This document shows positions 1 through 12,257 of a stretch of 64,000 bases of DNA, in pieces (the first letter of the stretch is position 1; every line of letters begins with the position of its first letter). Source of the stretch: Ulva prolifera (Eukaryota; Chlorophyta; Ulvophyceae; Ulvales; Ulvaceae); the NCBI GenBank assembly GCA_023078555.1, contig CM041200.1, forward strand, positions 8,424,807 through 8,488,806, written 5' to 3'. A program made the position numbers and the translations under genes. The notes below the pieces were generated by a model that ran no database searches, was not told where the DNA came from, and worked only from the letters and a program-made list of their open reading frames with translations.

Positions 1-2846
1 CTTGTAGTGCAAGCGCCCCCGGCGGCACCGGCCACACGACCGCAACACTGTTGCGCTCTACAGGGCTCGGCGACGGAGCGACAAAGAACGGCGGCCAGGG
101 CACCTCTGGCGGCGGCAGCACACCCATCGCAGCGCGTACCGCTTGTAGCCATGGCGGCCCGTCCCACGGAAGAGCCTCCGGCAGTGGTGTCGCCGCGACC
201 GAAGAATAGTCCAGGACGACATATTTGGTATCAGAAACAAGGACTCCGCGCTCGATCATGCTTCGCCGCGCATGCAATGACGATTCCGGGCAGCCGGGAT
301 TCACTTCGTCTGCATCGAGATATGGCCACAAGCAGTCGCTCATCACCTGCGGCCCCGTCCCGCCGATCCGGAGCTCTTCTCCAAACATCCCCCGCTCGGC
401 AAACGGCACCGGCGTGACCGTGACATCGTACGCCGCATCGTCCTCCGCATAGTCTGTCGTGAAGGCAAACATGTCCTTGTAGTTTGCAATTTCAATGGAG
501 TCAGTGTTATCGCCGAGCGTTGTGCTGACGACGGCACCGGCTTGGAGGGACACGTTGGCAAGCGAGACGTTGGAGAGCTGTACAGCGCCGTTGTACGAGA
601 CGTCCACGAGCTCGACCGACAGCTTCACGTTGCGAAAGATGGTGTCCACGGCAGAGGCGAAGCTGCCAACGGTGATTTCCAGCGGTGAGCGCGCCCCCAC
701 CCAGTCTGTGATGATGCAATCTGCACACCTACGGCGGTGCATGCTTGTGCATGCGATGCATGCGTATGAGGCGAACGTGTGCATGAAGAGCTTGCATATA
801 TATGGCCTCAGGCCTGGATTGATTCAGGCGCAGTATGATGCGTTGTCATCGTTAGACGTGGCAGCATGGGCGAGTGGAATGACAATCGGGCAGCTTCCTG
901 TGCAAGATGTCCCCCAGAATGGTTCCTTCATGAGCAGATCTGCAGCGCACCTTTCATGAACAAGCGAGAGCGGCTCACCCGCACCGCAGTCGCCATCCCG
1001 CGGGCCTCCCCATGCATTGTCACATTCGTCACGTACAGGTTTGCAGCCGACTCGCGAGTGGGCGCGCCCACAGCTTCAGAAGAGAGGAGAGTGAATCCAG
1101 GCACAGGCTTCATCCTTGCAATCTTGAGGTACAGGTTGTCCACCCAGAGGTCTTGATTGATTGCGTGAAGGCTTTCGGGAACTAGTATAAGGCACTGCCG
1201 GGGCTTCAGGGGGAGGAGGGCGGCCGCCTCGGCCGGGGAGAGGCTGAGGGCGGCCGCCGCGTCGGGGTCGCTGCAATTGCCCTGCATGAGTGCGTGGCCT
1301 TGCTGCGTGATGTTGTGGCGAGGGGATCATCACGGCAGCTTCGGTCAGGAGAGACACGTGGGCCACGGCATGTGCGTATGCATGGTCGTATGCATGTGGC
1401 CGGGCCTGCCAATGAGCCCGGGCCTGGCCTTCAGAGGACAGTGGTCGTATGCATGTGCACATGCCGTTGCATGACAGCCCAGCATATTGCGTTCCGGAAC
1501 ACCAGGATCAAATTGACAGACCTAAAGCTGCCGTGCTTCAGCCGCGCAAGGAACATGTGTAAAACAGTATAACAAACCGACTGGCACTGGCTGCCACGCG
1601 CAGAGTTGCATTAATACGCGTATCTTTCGATTTCGGTACGTTTAATACGCGTATTTTATGCTTACGTACTATATCAGCGTACAGTACGCGCGTACGTTTC
1701 GGACTTAACCGATTTCGGAGAGCCTGGAGCTCCATGGAGCTCTGCACTGTGGTGCACCTCTAGCCACAAGGCCAAAGTAGGTTTTGAACATCCCTTGCAT
1801 TGCATGATGAACCTGAGTAACCTGATCACCTGATTGACTACTAGTTCATTGTACTATTCTCTGCAATAATGTGCCTAAGCACAGATGACAGTGACCGTGG
1901 CACCACGTGTGGCCATCACGGGCTTGGCGCCTCCGGCGCCAAGCCAGCAATGTAGCCTATGCAGCGTACTTTTCAACCCCCCCTGATAATAGCCAACGTA
2001 CCATACGCGTATTTTTGCCTAACGTACTTTATCACGAAACGTACTAATGCAACTCTGGCCACGCGTCAGAGCCAGCCGCCGTGGGCCACAGCTGCAGTCA
2101 CGGCTAGCCACGCTCCTCGGTGCACTCACAGCCACTCCCACCATCTCATCGCCAGGCGTGCCAGAGAGAGCCCTGCCAGTGTGGACAGCAGTGATTGGAA
2201 CCTGATGCACCGCGCCACTGCAGTCGATTTCTCTCCGCACACGTACAGCACTTTGGTGCCTGAGAGCCACGATAACAGCCCCATGGCTCCAGCTGCTCCC
2301 ACAGGCATGCAGGGGTGAAGTGCAGCACGCACGCATAGCAGCACAGACACGCGTCTCGCCGGAAACGCATGTTGCATCTGCATCAGAAGTGTCCGTAACG
2401 GACGGGCTGTGGCGGGAGCGTACACGCATGGAGCGCATGCCTTGGCCTTGATAGGGGAAACCGAAGGGCCCAGCTGCAGGGATCGCAAGTGGAAACAACC
2501 GGTCATCTAGAAATGTAGACCCGAGCAAGCCCTGATGTGGCTCCAGGGTGCGCAGGTCGAGGTGGCCACGGACCTCGACGTCTTGGGCATTCGCGGCCAC
2601 CGCCTCCACAAGAGCCGCGGGGGTATACACTGCGGTGACGGCCGCGGGTGCGACGGTAAGCTCTGCCTGGGGCGGGGGGGTTGTCCTCTGCATCATGGCC
2701 TGTAGGGCGGGAGCTGAGTGAAACGACAGCCGCAGATGACCAAGATCTTGCGCCGGAGAGATGTGTCGTGCCTGAGGGTGATGTAGTGGTGCAGGGGCAG
2801 CGAGGCCGCGAGGCAGTGTGGGCCGCACGGCGGCGATCATGATCAT
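1..2846 (-). CDS. RK-A: receptor-like kinase with beta-helix-like ectodomain, 3' part outside the window
   Basis: Three exons of the same gene family as RK-B and RK-C are visible on the minus strand: exon 1 at 2424-2846, exon 2 at 951-1281, and exon 3 from 720 past the left edge. Exon 1 starts at the ATG at 2846 (MIMIAA) and ends in SMR before a GTACGC donor; all visible junctions keep the frame. Exon 1 carries a periodic segment (AQDVEVRGHLDLRTLE), and exons 2-3 carry repeated turns such as WVDNLYLKIAR, ANLYVTNVTMHG and VQLSNVSLANVSLQA, which resemble right-handed parallel beta-helix (pectin-lyase-like) proteins. The membrane span and kinase exons expected from RK-B lie outside the window. 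Intron 1 holds a hAT MITE (1601-2057). A giant transposon sits just upstream of the start codon. Function in surface sensing is inferred. No interruption is seen in the visible exons. Confidence 0.7.
1601..2057 (+). mobile_element. hAT-type MITE, copy 1, in RK-A intron 1
   Basis: This 457-bp non-coding element begins CAGAGTTGCATTAATACG and ends with the inverted CAGAGTTGCATTAGTACG. It is flanked by the 8-bp direct repeat GCCACGCG (1593-1600 and 2058-2065). The paralogous sites in RK-B (near 19228) and RK-C (near 34445) are empty and carry the repeat once. An 8-bp duplication and CAG...CTG ends are known hallmarks of the hAT superfamily. There is no transposase, so it must be mobilised in trans. 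Two more copies of the same length lie at 55227 and 56487. Confidence 0.92.
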
Positions 2847-2899
2847 GACCTTACCAAAGCCTCACGGCCGAGGCTGCTCTGGTAAAGCATGTCGTCTGT

Positions 2900-3080
2900 A
2901 CCTACCCCCGCCCTTATTTCGCCCTTGGAAAGTGACATGTCGCCCTTACTGTCGCCCTTAGATTTCGCCCTTATTTAGGGTGGCACTTTTTGAAGCCTAA
3001 TTAAGGGCGGCATGACTCTACACAAGGGCGGCACTAAGGGAGGCCCTTCTTTGCCATTGTATTAAGGGCGACTTGCCTTT
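2900..3080. repeat. Subterminal AAGGGCG repeat cluster of giant element L
   Basis: About nine copies of AAGGGCG or its complement CGCCCTT occur within 180 bp of the left end, first mostly in one orientation (CGCCCTT) and then in the other (AAGGGCG). The other terminus has two copies (about 9340-9365). Clustered subterminal repeats are typical transposase-binding sites in CACTA and related DNA transposons; that role is inferred here. Confidence 0.7.
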
Positions 3081-3170
3081 ATAGCTCTGTGCTAACGGAT
3101 GGCTTTGTAATGGCGGATCCGCTCTACCCGCAAGGGCGGGGAGCATCCGCCGAAAAAAAAAATGTGTGAT

Positions 3171-3348
3171 CACACCGCCGGCCGATGCCATGTGACTGCA
3201 CGACACGTACGTCAACGGCATTGACCGGCGGTGTGTCGAATATGCGATATTGTGCAGCCACATAATGATAACACGGGGCCCCGTGTCATCACCCCGCGGC
3301 CGCGGGGTGATGCTCAACTGTGACCATTGGTGTCCACCGGACACCAAC
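3171..3348. repeat. Nested palindromes inside giant element L
   Basis: Three inverted repeats follow each other. ACACCGCCGG (3171) pairs with CCGGCGGTGT (to about 3235) around a 40-bp loop. CATCACCCCGCGGCCGCGGG continues to a perfect palindrome around 3286-3312. TTGGTGTCC pairs with GGACACCAA (3328-3348). The right copy keeps the first and third palindromes but lacks the middle one. The role is unknown. Confidence 0.6.
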
Positions 3349-3359
3349 GCACAGTTCAC

Positions 3360-5490
3360 TGCTGCGAGCAAGTGCACCTAACGCACAGCCTCGTTCCCCG
3401 CGGCACGCTGCATCGTCCAGGGGCAACTGGCCTGTTCTGTCCAGCACAAAGCAAAAGATACAGAAACAGCTTGATCAGTGCGCTGCTCATGGGACGACGG
3501 CTGCTCATGGACTCGGTTCGGTTTCGATGCAGACGAGTATCCTGCTCCGCTTGTGGTGCCTGAAAGGTTATCCTGCATTCAGGCAACAAATTCAGTGTGC
3601 ATCTGTCAGATGTTTAACGCCTCGGAAAGGGTCTGCACGTGTGAAATTAGCGTACGTTGCAGGCGCTGCTAGGAATCAGTACACGGTATAGCACCCATAG
3701 ACTGCTATTAGGCAGAAATCGTCCACCAATGATTTCACCACGGAAGAACGTCGCCTGGTCAGGCAAACCGTGTGTGATCGGCGAACATGTCGACATACGG
3801 TCAGTGCAACAGGATCAAACGACAGCGGAAACGCATAAAGACGACGGCCCGTACCAGACGAGCCGAATAGTACGTTTCGTGCTTTGGCCAGTTTTCGTGA
3901 AGTTTCTAGTGTCGATGGAATCGGTGACCTGTGAAGCATTGGCATTTCAATACTCGCAAAACACCTTGACACTTCACCACAGCTAGTCTACACGAAACAC
4001 TGTATACAATATGAAACTTACTGAGAGCATGCGTGGTGAGTGTGCGTGTCCATTTTCGATGGAGACATGCAGCCGACGAGCTACATTGTTGCATGCTGAC
4101 AACGATAGAGGCATGCTGGGAGATACAAGATCAGCAGAAACATAGCATGTGCCATTCATCACGTGGTTACTCCGTCGGCTACGGGGCTATGATTGACGGC
4201 GATGATGTTTGACTTCCGACGAAACCATCAGCGTGAAACTTCATCCCACGATTGGCAGCTACTAAACACATGGATCACAACCGATGCGCAGTTTGATATG
4301 AGTTGCTAGTAATCACAACTCAGGATGCTGAGAGACCGTGTGGAACTCGGGCAGTTCTTTAACATCGAAAGGCCATGTGCGCTTTTGCGCCACAACATTG
4401 CACGAATATGTGCCAATCTGTTACACGTAGGAATCATACCTTTCTCTGTTGTTTTCTGGCGGAAGATTGGCTGCCTAGGCAGCAGCCCAGCGGTCGTGTT
4501 GCTGCTGCTAACAAACGTGTAAGTTCGCACGGACAACGAGCCCTACACCTACAGTGAGCCACATTGTACTTGCTTATCAACGATGTGTAAACAAGTGGCA
4601 TAAGTACCGAAGCCGTATAGACATGGTCGCTGCGCATGAAACTTCGGGAACCGGCCCTCCAGAACGTACCGCAGGCATAAGAATACGTGCCATCACTGCG
4701 CACATGCGATGACCATGATGTCAGTGTTGGTACACGTCTGCGCTGATAAGAGTTTCTTCTGCGCAGTACAAAGTTGTGTGCACGCTGCAGCGATGAGTAG
4801 CTGGGACAGAGCGGAGTATGCATGCGTATGTGGCCACCAGGGCAGCCAACGTGACAACAGTGAGACACATGACAGACGGGCCTCGCAGCAGGCATTGAAC
4901 CACATAGGTATCATCCGGCAGCCCCATCAGAGCGACACTGCCCATAAATGCTTAACAATCCGGTGTCATGATGTTGCAACGCAGATTCACAGGAACACAT
5001 TGAGGCCTAGGATGTGGCCACAAAGTCTTCGTCACAACTATGCACTGCACATTAGCTTGACATCCATATTGGCCCTACCAAAGGCATGACATAGAGCAGT
5101 GAGCCGATCTTGCATGCGATCAGGATTGGAGTCAACCAGTGCCTTGTGCATTAAAGATTGAGCTTTTTAGGCTTGAGGGCACAGATCTGAGGAGACTCCT
5201 CGAGGAGACTCCGTACACGCCAGACGCAACAACACTGCGCTGAGCGATTCTCACAGTGCTGCGCGATTCTGTGTTGGCATACCCTCTGCCTTCACACGCA
5301 GTGCAGAGGGCGTGGCACCGAACGTGCACACGTCGGGGGCAGCAGTGCTGTGGTGACAGTGTCTTTGCTGGCATGCCCTCTGTCTTACCTCGCAGTGCAG
5401 AGGGCGTGACACCGAACATGCTAACATTGGGGGCAGCAGCGCTGCAACGAGGCTGGTTACTAGGTGGAAGCATCTCTGCTGGCCAGAGTG
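3360..5490. other. Unique interior of giant element L, no gene recognised
   Basis: This stretch is shared with the inverted copy (about 45250-47340) at very high identity. Short open frames exist on both strands but none has a recognised domain. The 5310-5450 part contains two diverged copies of a segment with GGGGGCAGCA and GCCCTCTGYCTT, so a local duplication precedes the satellite array. Confidence 0.5.
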
Positions 5491-5494
5491 CCAG

Positions 5495-8470
5495 TCGCTG
5501 CATGTGATCACATCACTGACATCCACAGGAGGGCTATCTCAGCACACTGTCAGGCACGAGCACAGGCATCACCAGCCCAGCTGTATTCGTGGCCAGTTAG
5601 CGTGACAACCCCTCTGCAAAGAGGCTGGTAAATAGTTTGATGTATCTCTGCTGGCCAGAATACCAGTGGCTGCATGTGATCACATCACTGACATCCACAG
5701 GAGGGCTATCTTAGCACACCGTCAGGCACGAGCACTGGCATCACCAGCCCAGCTGTATTCGTGGCCAGTTAGCGTGACAACCCCTTTGCAAAGACACTGG
5801 TTAACAGTTTGATGTATCTCTGCTGGCCAGAATACCAGTGGCTGCATGTGATCACATCACTGCCATCCACAGGAGGGCTATATAAGCACACCGTCAGGCA
5901 CGAGCACTGGCATCACCAGCCCAGCTGTATTCGTGGCCAGATAGCGTGACAACCCCTTTGCAAAGACACTGGTGAATAGTTTGATGTATCTCTGCTGGCC
6001 AGAATACCAGTGGCTGCATGTGATCACATCACTGACATCCACAGGAGGGCTATCTTAGCACACCGTCAGGCACGAGCACTGGCATCACCAGCCCAGCTGT
6101 ATTTGTGGCCAGTTAGCGTGACAACCCCTTTGCAAAGACACTGGTGAATAGTTTGATGTATCTCTGCTGTCCATAATGCCAGTGGCTGCATGTGATCACA
6201 TCACTGACATCCACAGGAGGGCTATCTTAGCACACCGTCAGGCACGAGCACTGGCATCACCAGCCCAGCTGTATTCGTGGCCAGTTAGCGTGACAACCCC
6301 TTTGCAAAGACACTGGTTAACAGTTTGATGTATCTCTGCTGGCCAGAATACCAGTGGCTGCATGTGATCACATCACTGCCATCCACAGGAGGGCTATATA
6401 AGCACACCGTCAGGCACGAGCACTGGCATCACCAGCCCAGCTGTATTCGTGGCCAGATAGCGTGACAACCCCTTTGCAAAGACACTGGTGAATAGTTTGA
6501 TGTATCTCTGCTGGCCAGAATACCAGTGGCTGCATGTGATCACATCACTGCCATCCACAGGAGGGCTATATAAGCACACCGTCAGGCACGAGCACTGGCA
6601 TCACCAGCCCAGCTGTATTCGTGGCCAGATAGCGTGACAACCCCTTTGCAAAGACACTGGTGAATAGTTTGATGTATCTCTGCTGGCCAGAATACCAGTG
6701 GCTGCATGTGATCACATCACTGCCATCCACAGGAGGGCTATATAAGCACACCGTCAGGCACGAGCACTGGCATCACCAGCCCAGCTGTATTCGTGGCCAG
6801 TTAGCGTGACAACCCCTCTGCAAAGACACTGGTAAATAGTGTGAAGCGTCTCTGCTGGCCAGAATACCAGCGGCTGCATGTGATCACATCACAGACATCC
6901 ACAGGAGGGCTATATAAGCACACCGTCAGGCACGAGCACTGGCATCACCAGCCCAGCTGTATTCGTGGCCAGTTAGCGTGACAACCCCTCTGCAAAGAGG
7001 CTGGTAAATAGTGTGAAGCGTCTCTGCTGGCCAGAATACCAGCGGCTGCATGTGATCACATCACTGACATCCACAGGAGGGCTATATAAGCACACCGTCA
7101 GGCACGAGCACTGGCATCACCAGCCCAGCTGTACTCGTGGTCAAAACTCGTGACAACCCCTTTGCAAAGACACTGGTGAATAGTTTGATGTATCTCTGCT
7201 GGCCAGAATACCAGTGGCTGCATGTGATCACATCACTGACATCCACAGGAGGGCTATATAAGCACACCGTCAGGCACGAGCACTGGCATCACCAGCCCAG
7301 CTGTACTCGTGGTCAAAACTCGTGACAACCCCTTTGCAAAGACACTGGTGAATAGTTTGATGTATCTCTGCTGGCCAGAATACCAGTGGCTGCATGTGAT
7401 CACATCACTGCCATCCACAGGAGGGCTATATAAGCACACCGTCAGGCACGAGCACTGGCATCACCAGTCCAACTGTACTCGTGGTCAAAACTCGTGACAA
7501 CCCCTTTGCAAAGACACTGGTGAATAGTTTGATGTATCTCTGCTGGCCAGAATACCAGTGGCTGCATGTGATCACATCACTGCCATCCACAGGAGGGCTA
7601 TATAAGCACACCGTCAGGCACGAGCACTGGCATCACCAGTCCAACTGTACTCGTGGTCAAAACTCGTGACAACCCCTTTGCAAAGACACTGGTGAATAGG
7701 TTGATGTATCTCTGCTGGCCAGAATACCAGTGGCTGCATGTGATCACATCACTGCCATCCACAGGAGGGCTATATAAGCACACCGTCAGGCACGAGCACT
7801 GGCATCACCAGCCCAACTGTACTCGTGGTCAAAACTCGTGACAACCCCTTTGCAAAGACACTGGTGAATAGTTTGATGTATCTCTGCTGGCCAGAATACC
7901 AGTGGCTGCATGTGATCACATCACTGACATCCACAGGAGGGCTATCTCAGCACACCGACAGGCACGAGCACTGGCATCACCAGTCCAACTGTACTCGTGT
8001 TCAAAACTCGTGACAACCCCTTTGCAAAGACACTGGTGAATAGTTTGATGTATCTCTGCTGGCCAGAATACCAGTGGCTGCATGTGATCACATCACTGAC
8101 ATCCACAGGAGGGCTATCTCAGCACACCGTCAGGCACGAGCACTGGCATCACCAGTCCAACTGTACTCGTGTTCAAAACTCGTGACAACCCCTTTGCAAA
8201 GACACTGGTGAATAGTTTGATGTATCTCTGCTGGCCAGAATACCAGTGGCTGCATGTGATCACATCACTGACATCCACAGGAGGGCTATCTCAGCACACC
8301 GACAGGCACGAGCACTGGCATCACCAGCCCAGCTGCTGTATTCGTGGCCAGTTAGCGTGACAACCCCTCTGCAAAGAGGCTGGTTAATCGTGTGAAGCAT
8401 CTCTGCTGGCCAGAATACCAGCGGCTGCATGTGATCACATCACTGACATCCACAGGAGGGCTATCTCAGC
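5495..8470. repeat. 172-bp tandem satellite array, about 17-18 units (element L)
   Basis: The anchor GTGATCACATCAC recurs every 171-173 bp from about 5498 to 8437. Each unit contains the palindrome ATGTGATCACAT, then CCACAGGAGGGCTAT, a variable 6-bp patch, CACACCG and CTGGCCAGAATACCAG. In about ten central units the variable patch makes TATATAAGCA, while outer units read CTATCTTAGC or CTATCTCAGC. Units in the 7100-8300 part share a CAAAACTCGTGAC variant where the flanking units read CAGTTAGCGTGAC. This patterning points to local amplification and homogenisation. The 61-63 residue frames seen on both strands are by-products of the repeat. Confidence 0.95.
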
Positions 8471-9380
8471 ACACCGACAAGCACTTGCATCATCTGCACA
8501 GCCGTCCTCGTGTCCAGCCGGTGTTTCCATAACCACATGGCCAGGGGGACTGATCTCCAAAGCGCCCGCAGTGGCACTCTCATTTAGTACGAAGAGCACA
8601 GGCATCACTTGCCGCAAGCAGTGTCGTAAGAAGTCTGCAACTGTCCGTAGCCGTAGACGCTCGCGCCTGTGGTTCATACAGTTTCCAAAGTCTCCATTGC
8701 AGATTGGTGAAGCATGATGTGCCCGAGCTTCCAAATGGCTATGTAGCAGCGATGGTTTGCCCTGCTCGTCCCTGAACACCGTTGCAGCCGTATATTGCCG
8801 ACTTTCACATACACATAATTTGCGCTGTAGAATCAGATCGTGGCGCGATCTGTGCGTGTGGGGCCTGTTCATAGACCAGATGCTCCAGTAGCCCGCTTCG
8901 CGATGGCGCATGATGAGCTCCGCTAGAGACAACACGTCATAAAACTTTGAGCAAATTGGTAAACATGTTCATAATAGGTTTAATTTTGTGTCACTGACGG
9001 ATTAGCTTCTAGCGGTGACACGCAGCCGTCCTAAGCTCTGCCCAAGTGTGTCCTCAGGCTGATTGACCTCCAGAAAGGCCGCGAGTCTCCAGAGCCCAAG
9101 TTAAGCCTGAATGACATTAAATATGTTCCTATGAAAGCATATACACGCTTTGATCGCGCTGTTCGTGAGCATCGTAACAGCGCTGGCCGACCGAGTCATC
9201 CTCGAAGACAGGCACAGTGCAACTGCGTCCGTAGACCACAACGAACCGGATAAAGCATATCATGCGTCAATATCATATTGAACATGGTCATTTCGGTTGA
9301 AATCACATCAAAAGGCGACTGTTTCTGCTCCGACCTATCCGCCCTTGTCAGGCCCGCCCTTGTAACATGAGCCAGGACGT
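8471..9380. other. Right arm of giant element L, no gene recognised
   Basis: The arm matches 41724-42640 of the inverted copy. The minus frame 8435-8935 (166 codons) corresponds to 42169-42657 in the other copy. The two differ by several replacements (for example C/Y, S/N, Y/C, P/L), with little sign of purifying selection, so it is not called as a gene. Confidence 0.5.
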
Positions 9381-9707
9381 GTACAGACGGTGTGCGTGCC
9401 ACGTGGACAGATGTACAGTCGCCGGTGGCACAACGGCAAGCTTAAGACACTCGGCCTGAGTGCCACACACACAGACAGTGTGTGTTACACGGTCATCTCC
9501 AATGGAGATTCTCCATGACCTCCACGCTGCCTCATGGCCACATTGATGAGGAAGGCCCTCGGGGGGGCGTACCTGCCAATGTGCGCACACGACTGCCACA
9601 TGTGGCTGTACAATTGCGATTGCTCATTGCGTAGTACAGTAGCAGGTGAGCAATTGTTTGAAAGATCAAGACGACGAGGCACGTACTCTCGCGAGGACAG
9701 GGGCTGT

Positions 9708-10141
9708 GTTACAAGGACAAAGGCAGCAAGGCGGGCAGCACCGCGAAAGAAGCAAACAGACGAAGCAAACACACAGACACCCACGCACGCGACACCCACC
9801 ACGCCCAAAAAAAACCCCAGCACCGGCGCAGAAGACACAGATCCGTAGACCGCCAAGCACACACCCACACACCCACAAACCCAAACCCCCACACGCACGC
9901 ACAAACCCCACGGCCGACACACATCATCACAACCACCAGCACCACAACGCCCGCCGCCGTACGACAGGGCCAAACCCAACACACTGCCGCCTGAGGCCGC
10001 CCATCATGGCCGCCTGATTGCCGGGGGCCGCCCTGGCCCCAATACCCACCCCCACCCCACCGAGCCACAGCACACCACGCCAGCCCGGCCCACGCCGCAC
10101 CGCACCCAGGACAATGCATCGCCCAAGCCGTCTCCGCAGGC
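9708..10141 (-). mobile_element. LINE beta, 5'-truncated 3' end, RK-A upstream region
   Basis: The minus strand reads as the 3' untranslated end of the LINE at 24997-28505, finishing in GCTGCCTTTGTCCTTGTAAC (at 9708). RK-B lacks it: GGGGCTGT runs directly into TCATGTGCATATGG near 20330. RK-C has the same insertion at the same site (35556-36013), so it predates one duplication. The target duplication is short, about 4-6 bp (CTGT). Confidence 0.85.
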
Positions 10142-12257
10142 CCTGTTCATGTGCATATGGAAGCACTGTTGCGTCACGGTTAACCATGGCAATTGCTACC
10201 TGGAACGGCCAATATAGAATATATACATATATGTGGCAGAATATACATCATGTATAATACATGCATGTGGCCCAGAGTGTGCACCGCCTGCCTGTGCTGC
10301 TCAGCACATGTTCCGGCCGGCCGTGTCACCGGTGACACGAGTGGACGTCTTTGTCAAGTTCCTGCTTATCAAGGCGAGCAATTCGGGAACGGGCAACGTG
10401 TGTTGCATCGTGCCAGTCAACCATTGCCCAGCGCCCTCTGGTGTTGCTCTGCTTCCATGCATGTATGACTGAGCTGATATCAATCAATTGTCCATGTCAG
10501 AAATTCAGTCCTTTCTGACAGTTCATAGGCGGAGCAGATCACTGCGCCTCAACATTGCTGGTGTATGAGCGCTGTTTGCAGGTCCGTCCTTGCAGCCTGT
10601 CCGTCCGAGTCGTTGCAGCCTGTCCTTCCTTGCAGCTGAGGACATGCGCATGTTTGCCTCGTTGTGGGGAGCACTGTGCACCACCGGCGCGAGTCAGTAC
10701 TCCAGCCTATGTATGAGCGCTCGTTGAGCTAGCTATCATGATAGGGCTCACATTTGAGGCGGAGCGTGGGCAGAGAGATACAGGCGTGCGACACCCGCCT
10801 TTACCGGTGACCACAGCTCTTGTGCTCTCTGCGTACCACCACACTAGCTTGAGCAACGCACCACGACAACACAGCGCTGAGACTGGCTTACCACTGTTGC
10901 CGGGCACGCACGCAGGGTACGTTTCATTGCTTCAGACGCCTCGATCGAGGCGATCGAGCTCGACAGACTCACAATCATGCCGATATTTAGCAGATGCGCG
11001 TTGAAATACATGGATATTGCATGAAATTGCTCAGCCAGGATTACTGGATGTTAACGCCACACAGCCGGAAGCAGCACTCCTGCTTCCAGTCCAAGTCGCG
11101 TGCATGACGAGCAAGCACCACCACGGGGATGCCATGCCGCAGCGCCCCGCAGTCACGAATGTGAGCACGGACAGCTCAACTTGCAACGAATGGATCCACT
11201 TGTCCACCAAGTCAAACAGCCTGCCACTTGAGCGACACTTATGCATGTGGTCCTTACCGAAGACGGTCAAACGCGCGAACATGTCAACCGCAAAAAAAGT
11301 AGCACGCGCCAAACGCAGTGTGACTGTTGTCCACTTCATCTACGATGATGAATATTTTCACGCGGCCCATCACTGATGCCCACAGCACAGCGCGACTCAA
11401 TCAGCGAGGAGTCCTCTCGCCGAGGTCTGCAGCGGATCCGGAAGACGGGACCCGCAGAACATGACGAGGCAGCAGATGCACGGACCTTGTAGTCATTCAG
11501 AATCTCACATTGTAACAAGTGCCGGACTCACGGGGAAGCGGTGAGAGGGCGAGATGCAAGGCAGGCGTGCCACTTGCTTGCAAGTTCCCATAAAGCTCGG
11601 ACAAAGGGGAGCGGACACACTCGCGCTGGCGCGAACCGGAATTTTGTGCAACAAGGGGAATGCATGTTGCACGGCAGGTTACCTCGTGGGTGCAGGGGAC
11701 CAGGCTGCCCGCGCTATCGCTCCAATTTAATCGCAGGGAGTGCAAAGTTTGACTTACCACGCATGTGCACCTTCGCACTAGTACTGCGCACATGTTGTCA
11801 CGGGTCTCAACGAACACTGCACAACAAGTTCATTCAAAGCTGTGCACAAGTGATGGCAGAGCGTCCCCGGCAGCTGGGGGCACCCGCGGCGTACTAGTGC
11901 ACAGGTCCAACATTAAACAGTCAGCGCGCAACCACCAGAGACTCAACTCGAGTCACTCAAGACTGCTCACAATTAGAAAGTCTCAGTGTATGAGGGAACT
12001 GTGCCCCCTTGCACCAGCAGCAAGTGGACCACGGTGATAGAGCTATCAGGTGCAAGGTTCAGTGAGGCTCAGTAGGTTATTGCAAGTCTGCCGACGTGTG
12101 TGAGTGCTCCTTGTTGGGGGTGTGTGAGTGCTCCACGTTCCCGGTGAACACGATTTAGGCCTGAGTGTGTACCCCCCTGGGTTGTAGAATTCTTAAGAGT
12201 CATGCCAAGCTGCAGCAGATCCCAGAGGTTGCTCTGGGCACACCAGATGGGGGCCAT
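10142..12257. other. Conserved spacer upstream of RK-A, function unresolved
   Basis: This block recurs upstream of RK-B (about 20335-22398, continuing past the Copia fossil) and RK-C (about 36014-38100). Part of it (11510-11820) recurs in diverged form upstream of RK-F (61350-61670), at the same relative place. It could be promoter, leader or an unrecognised gene. Comparing copies in the longest frames (for example 11031-11339 minus) shows mostly replacing changes, so those frames are unlikely to code. A GGTAAGT donor-like site occurs near 11755 on the minus strand. Confidence 0.45.

Larger units (their letters stand above)
2893..9389 (+). mobile_element. Giant satellite-bearing DNA transposon, copy L (6.5 kb)
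   Basis: The ends are CGTCTGTAC (2893-2901) and GTACAGACG (9381-9389), a 9-bp terminal inverted repeat. The flanking GT (2891-2892 and 9390-9391) is a 2-bp target duplication: RK-C has the empty site, where AAAGCATG runs straight into TGTGCGTGCC near 35255. The left end carries about nine AAGGGCG motifs and the right end two. The interior holds palindromes, a 172-bp tandem array (about 5495-8470) and no recognisable transposase. A second copy in inverse orientation lies at 41715-47782. Short open frames shared by both copies (8435-8935, 4721-4945 and 3676-3972, all minus) have no recognised domain, and their differences are mostly amino-acid changing, so I do not call them genes. Family unknown; a non-autonomous CACTA-like element is one possibility, given the subterminal repeats and short duplication. 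Confidence 0.9.

Noticed and set aside
5495-8470. Regular 61-63 residue open frames on both strands every 172 bp
   Set aside because: They are produced by the satellite unit itself, appear on both strands, and shift or break with single-base variation; there is no domain and no start context.
5495-8470. CRISPR-like array
   Set aside because: The units are 172 bp long with no distinct repeat/spacer division, in a eukaryotic transposon context.
8435-8935. 166-codon frame in the giant element as a transposase gene
   Set aside because: No DDE or other domain; differences between copies L and R are mostly replacing, and part of the frame lies in the satellite.
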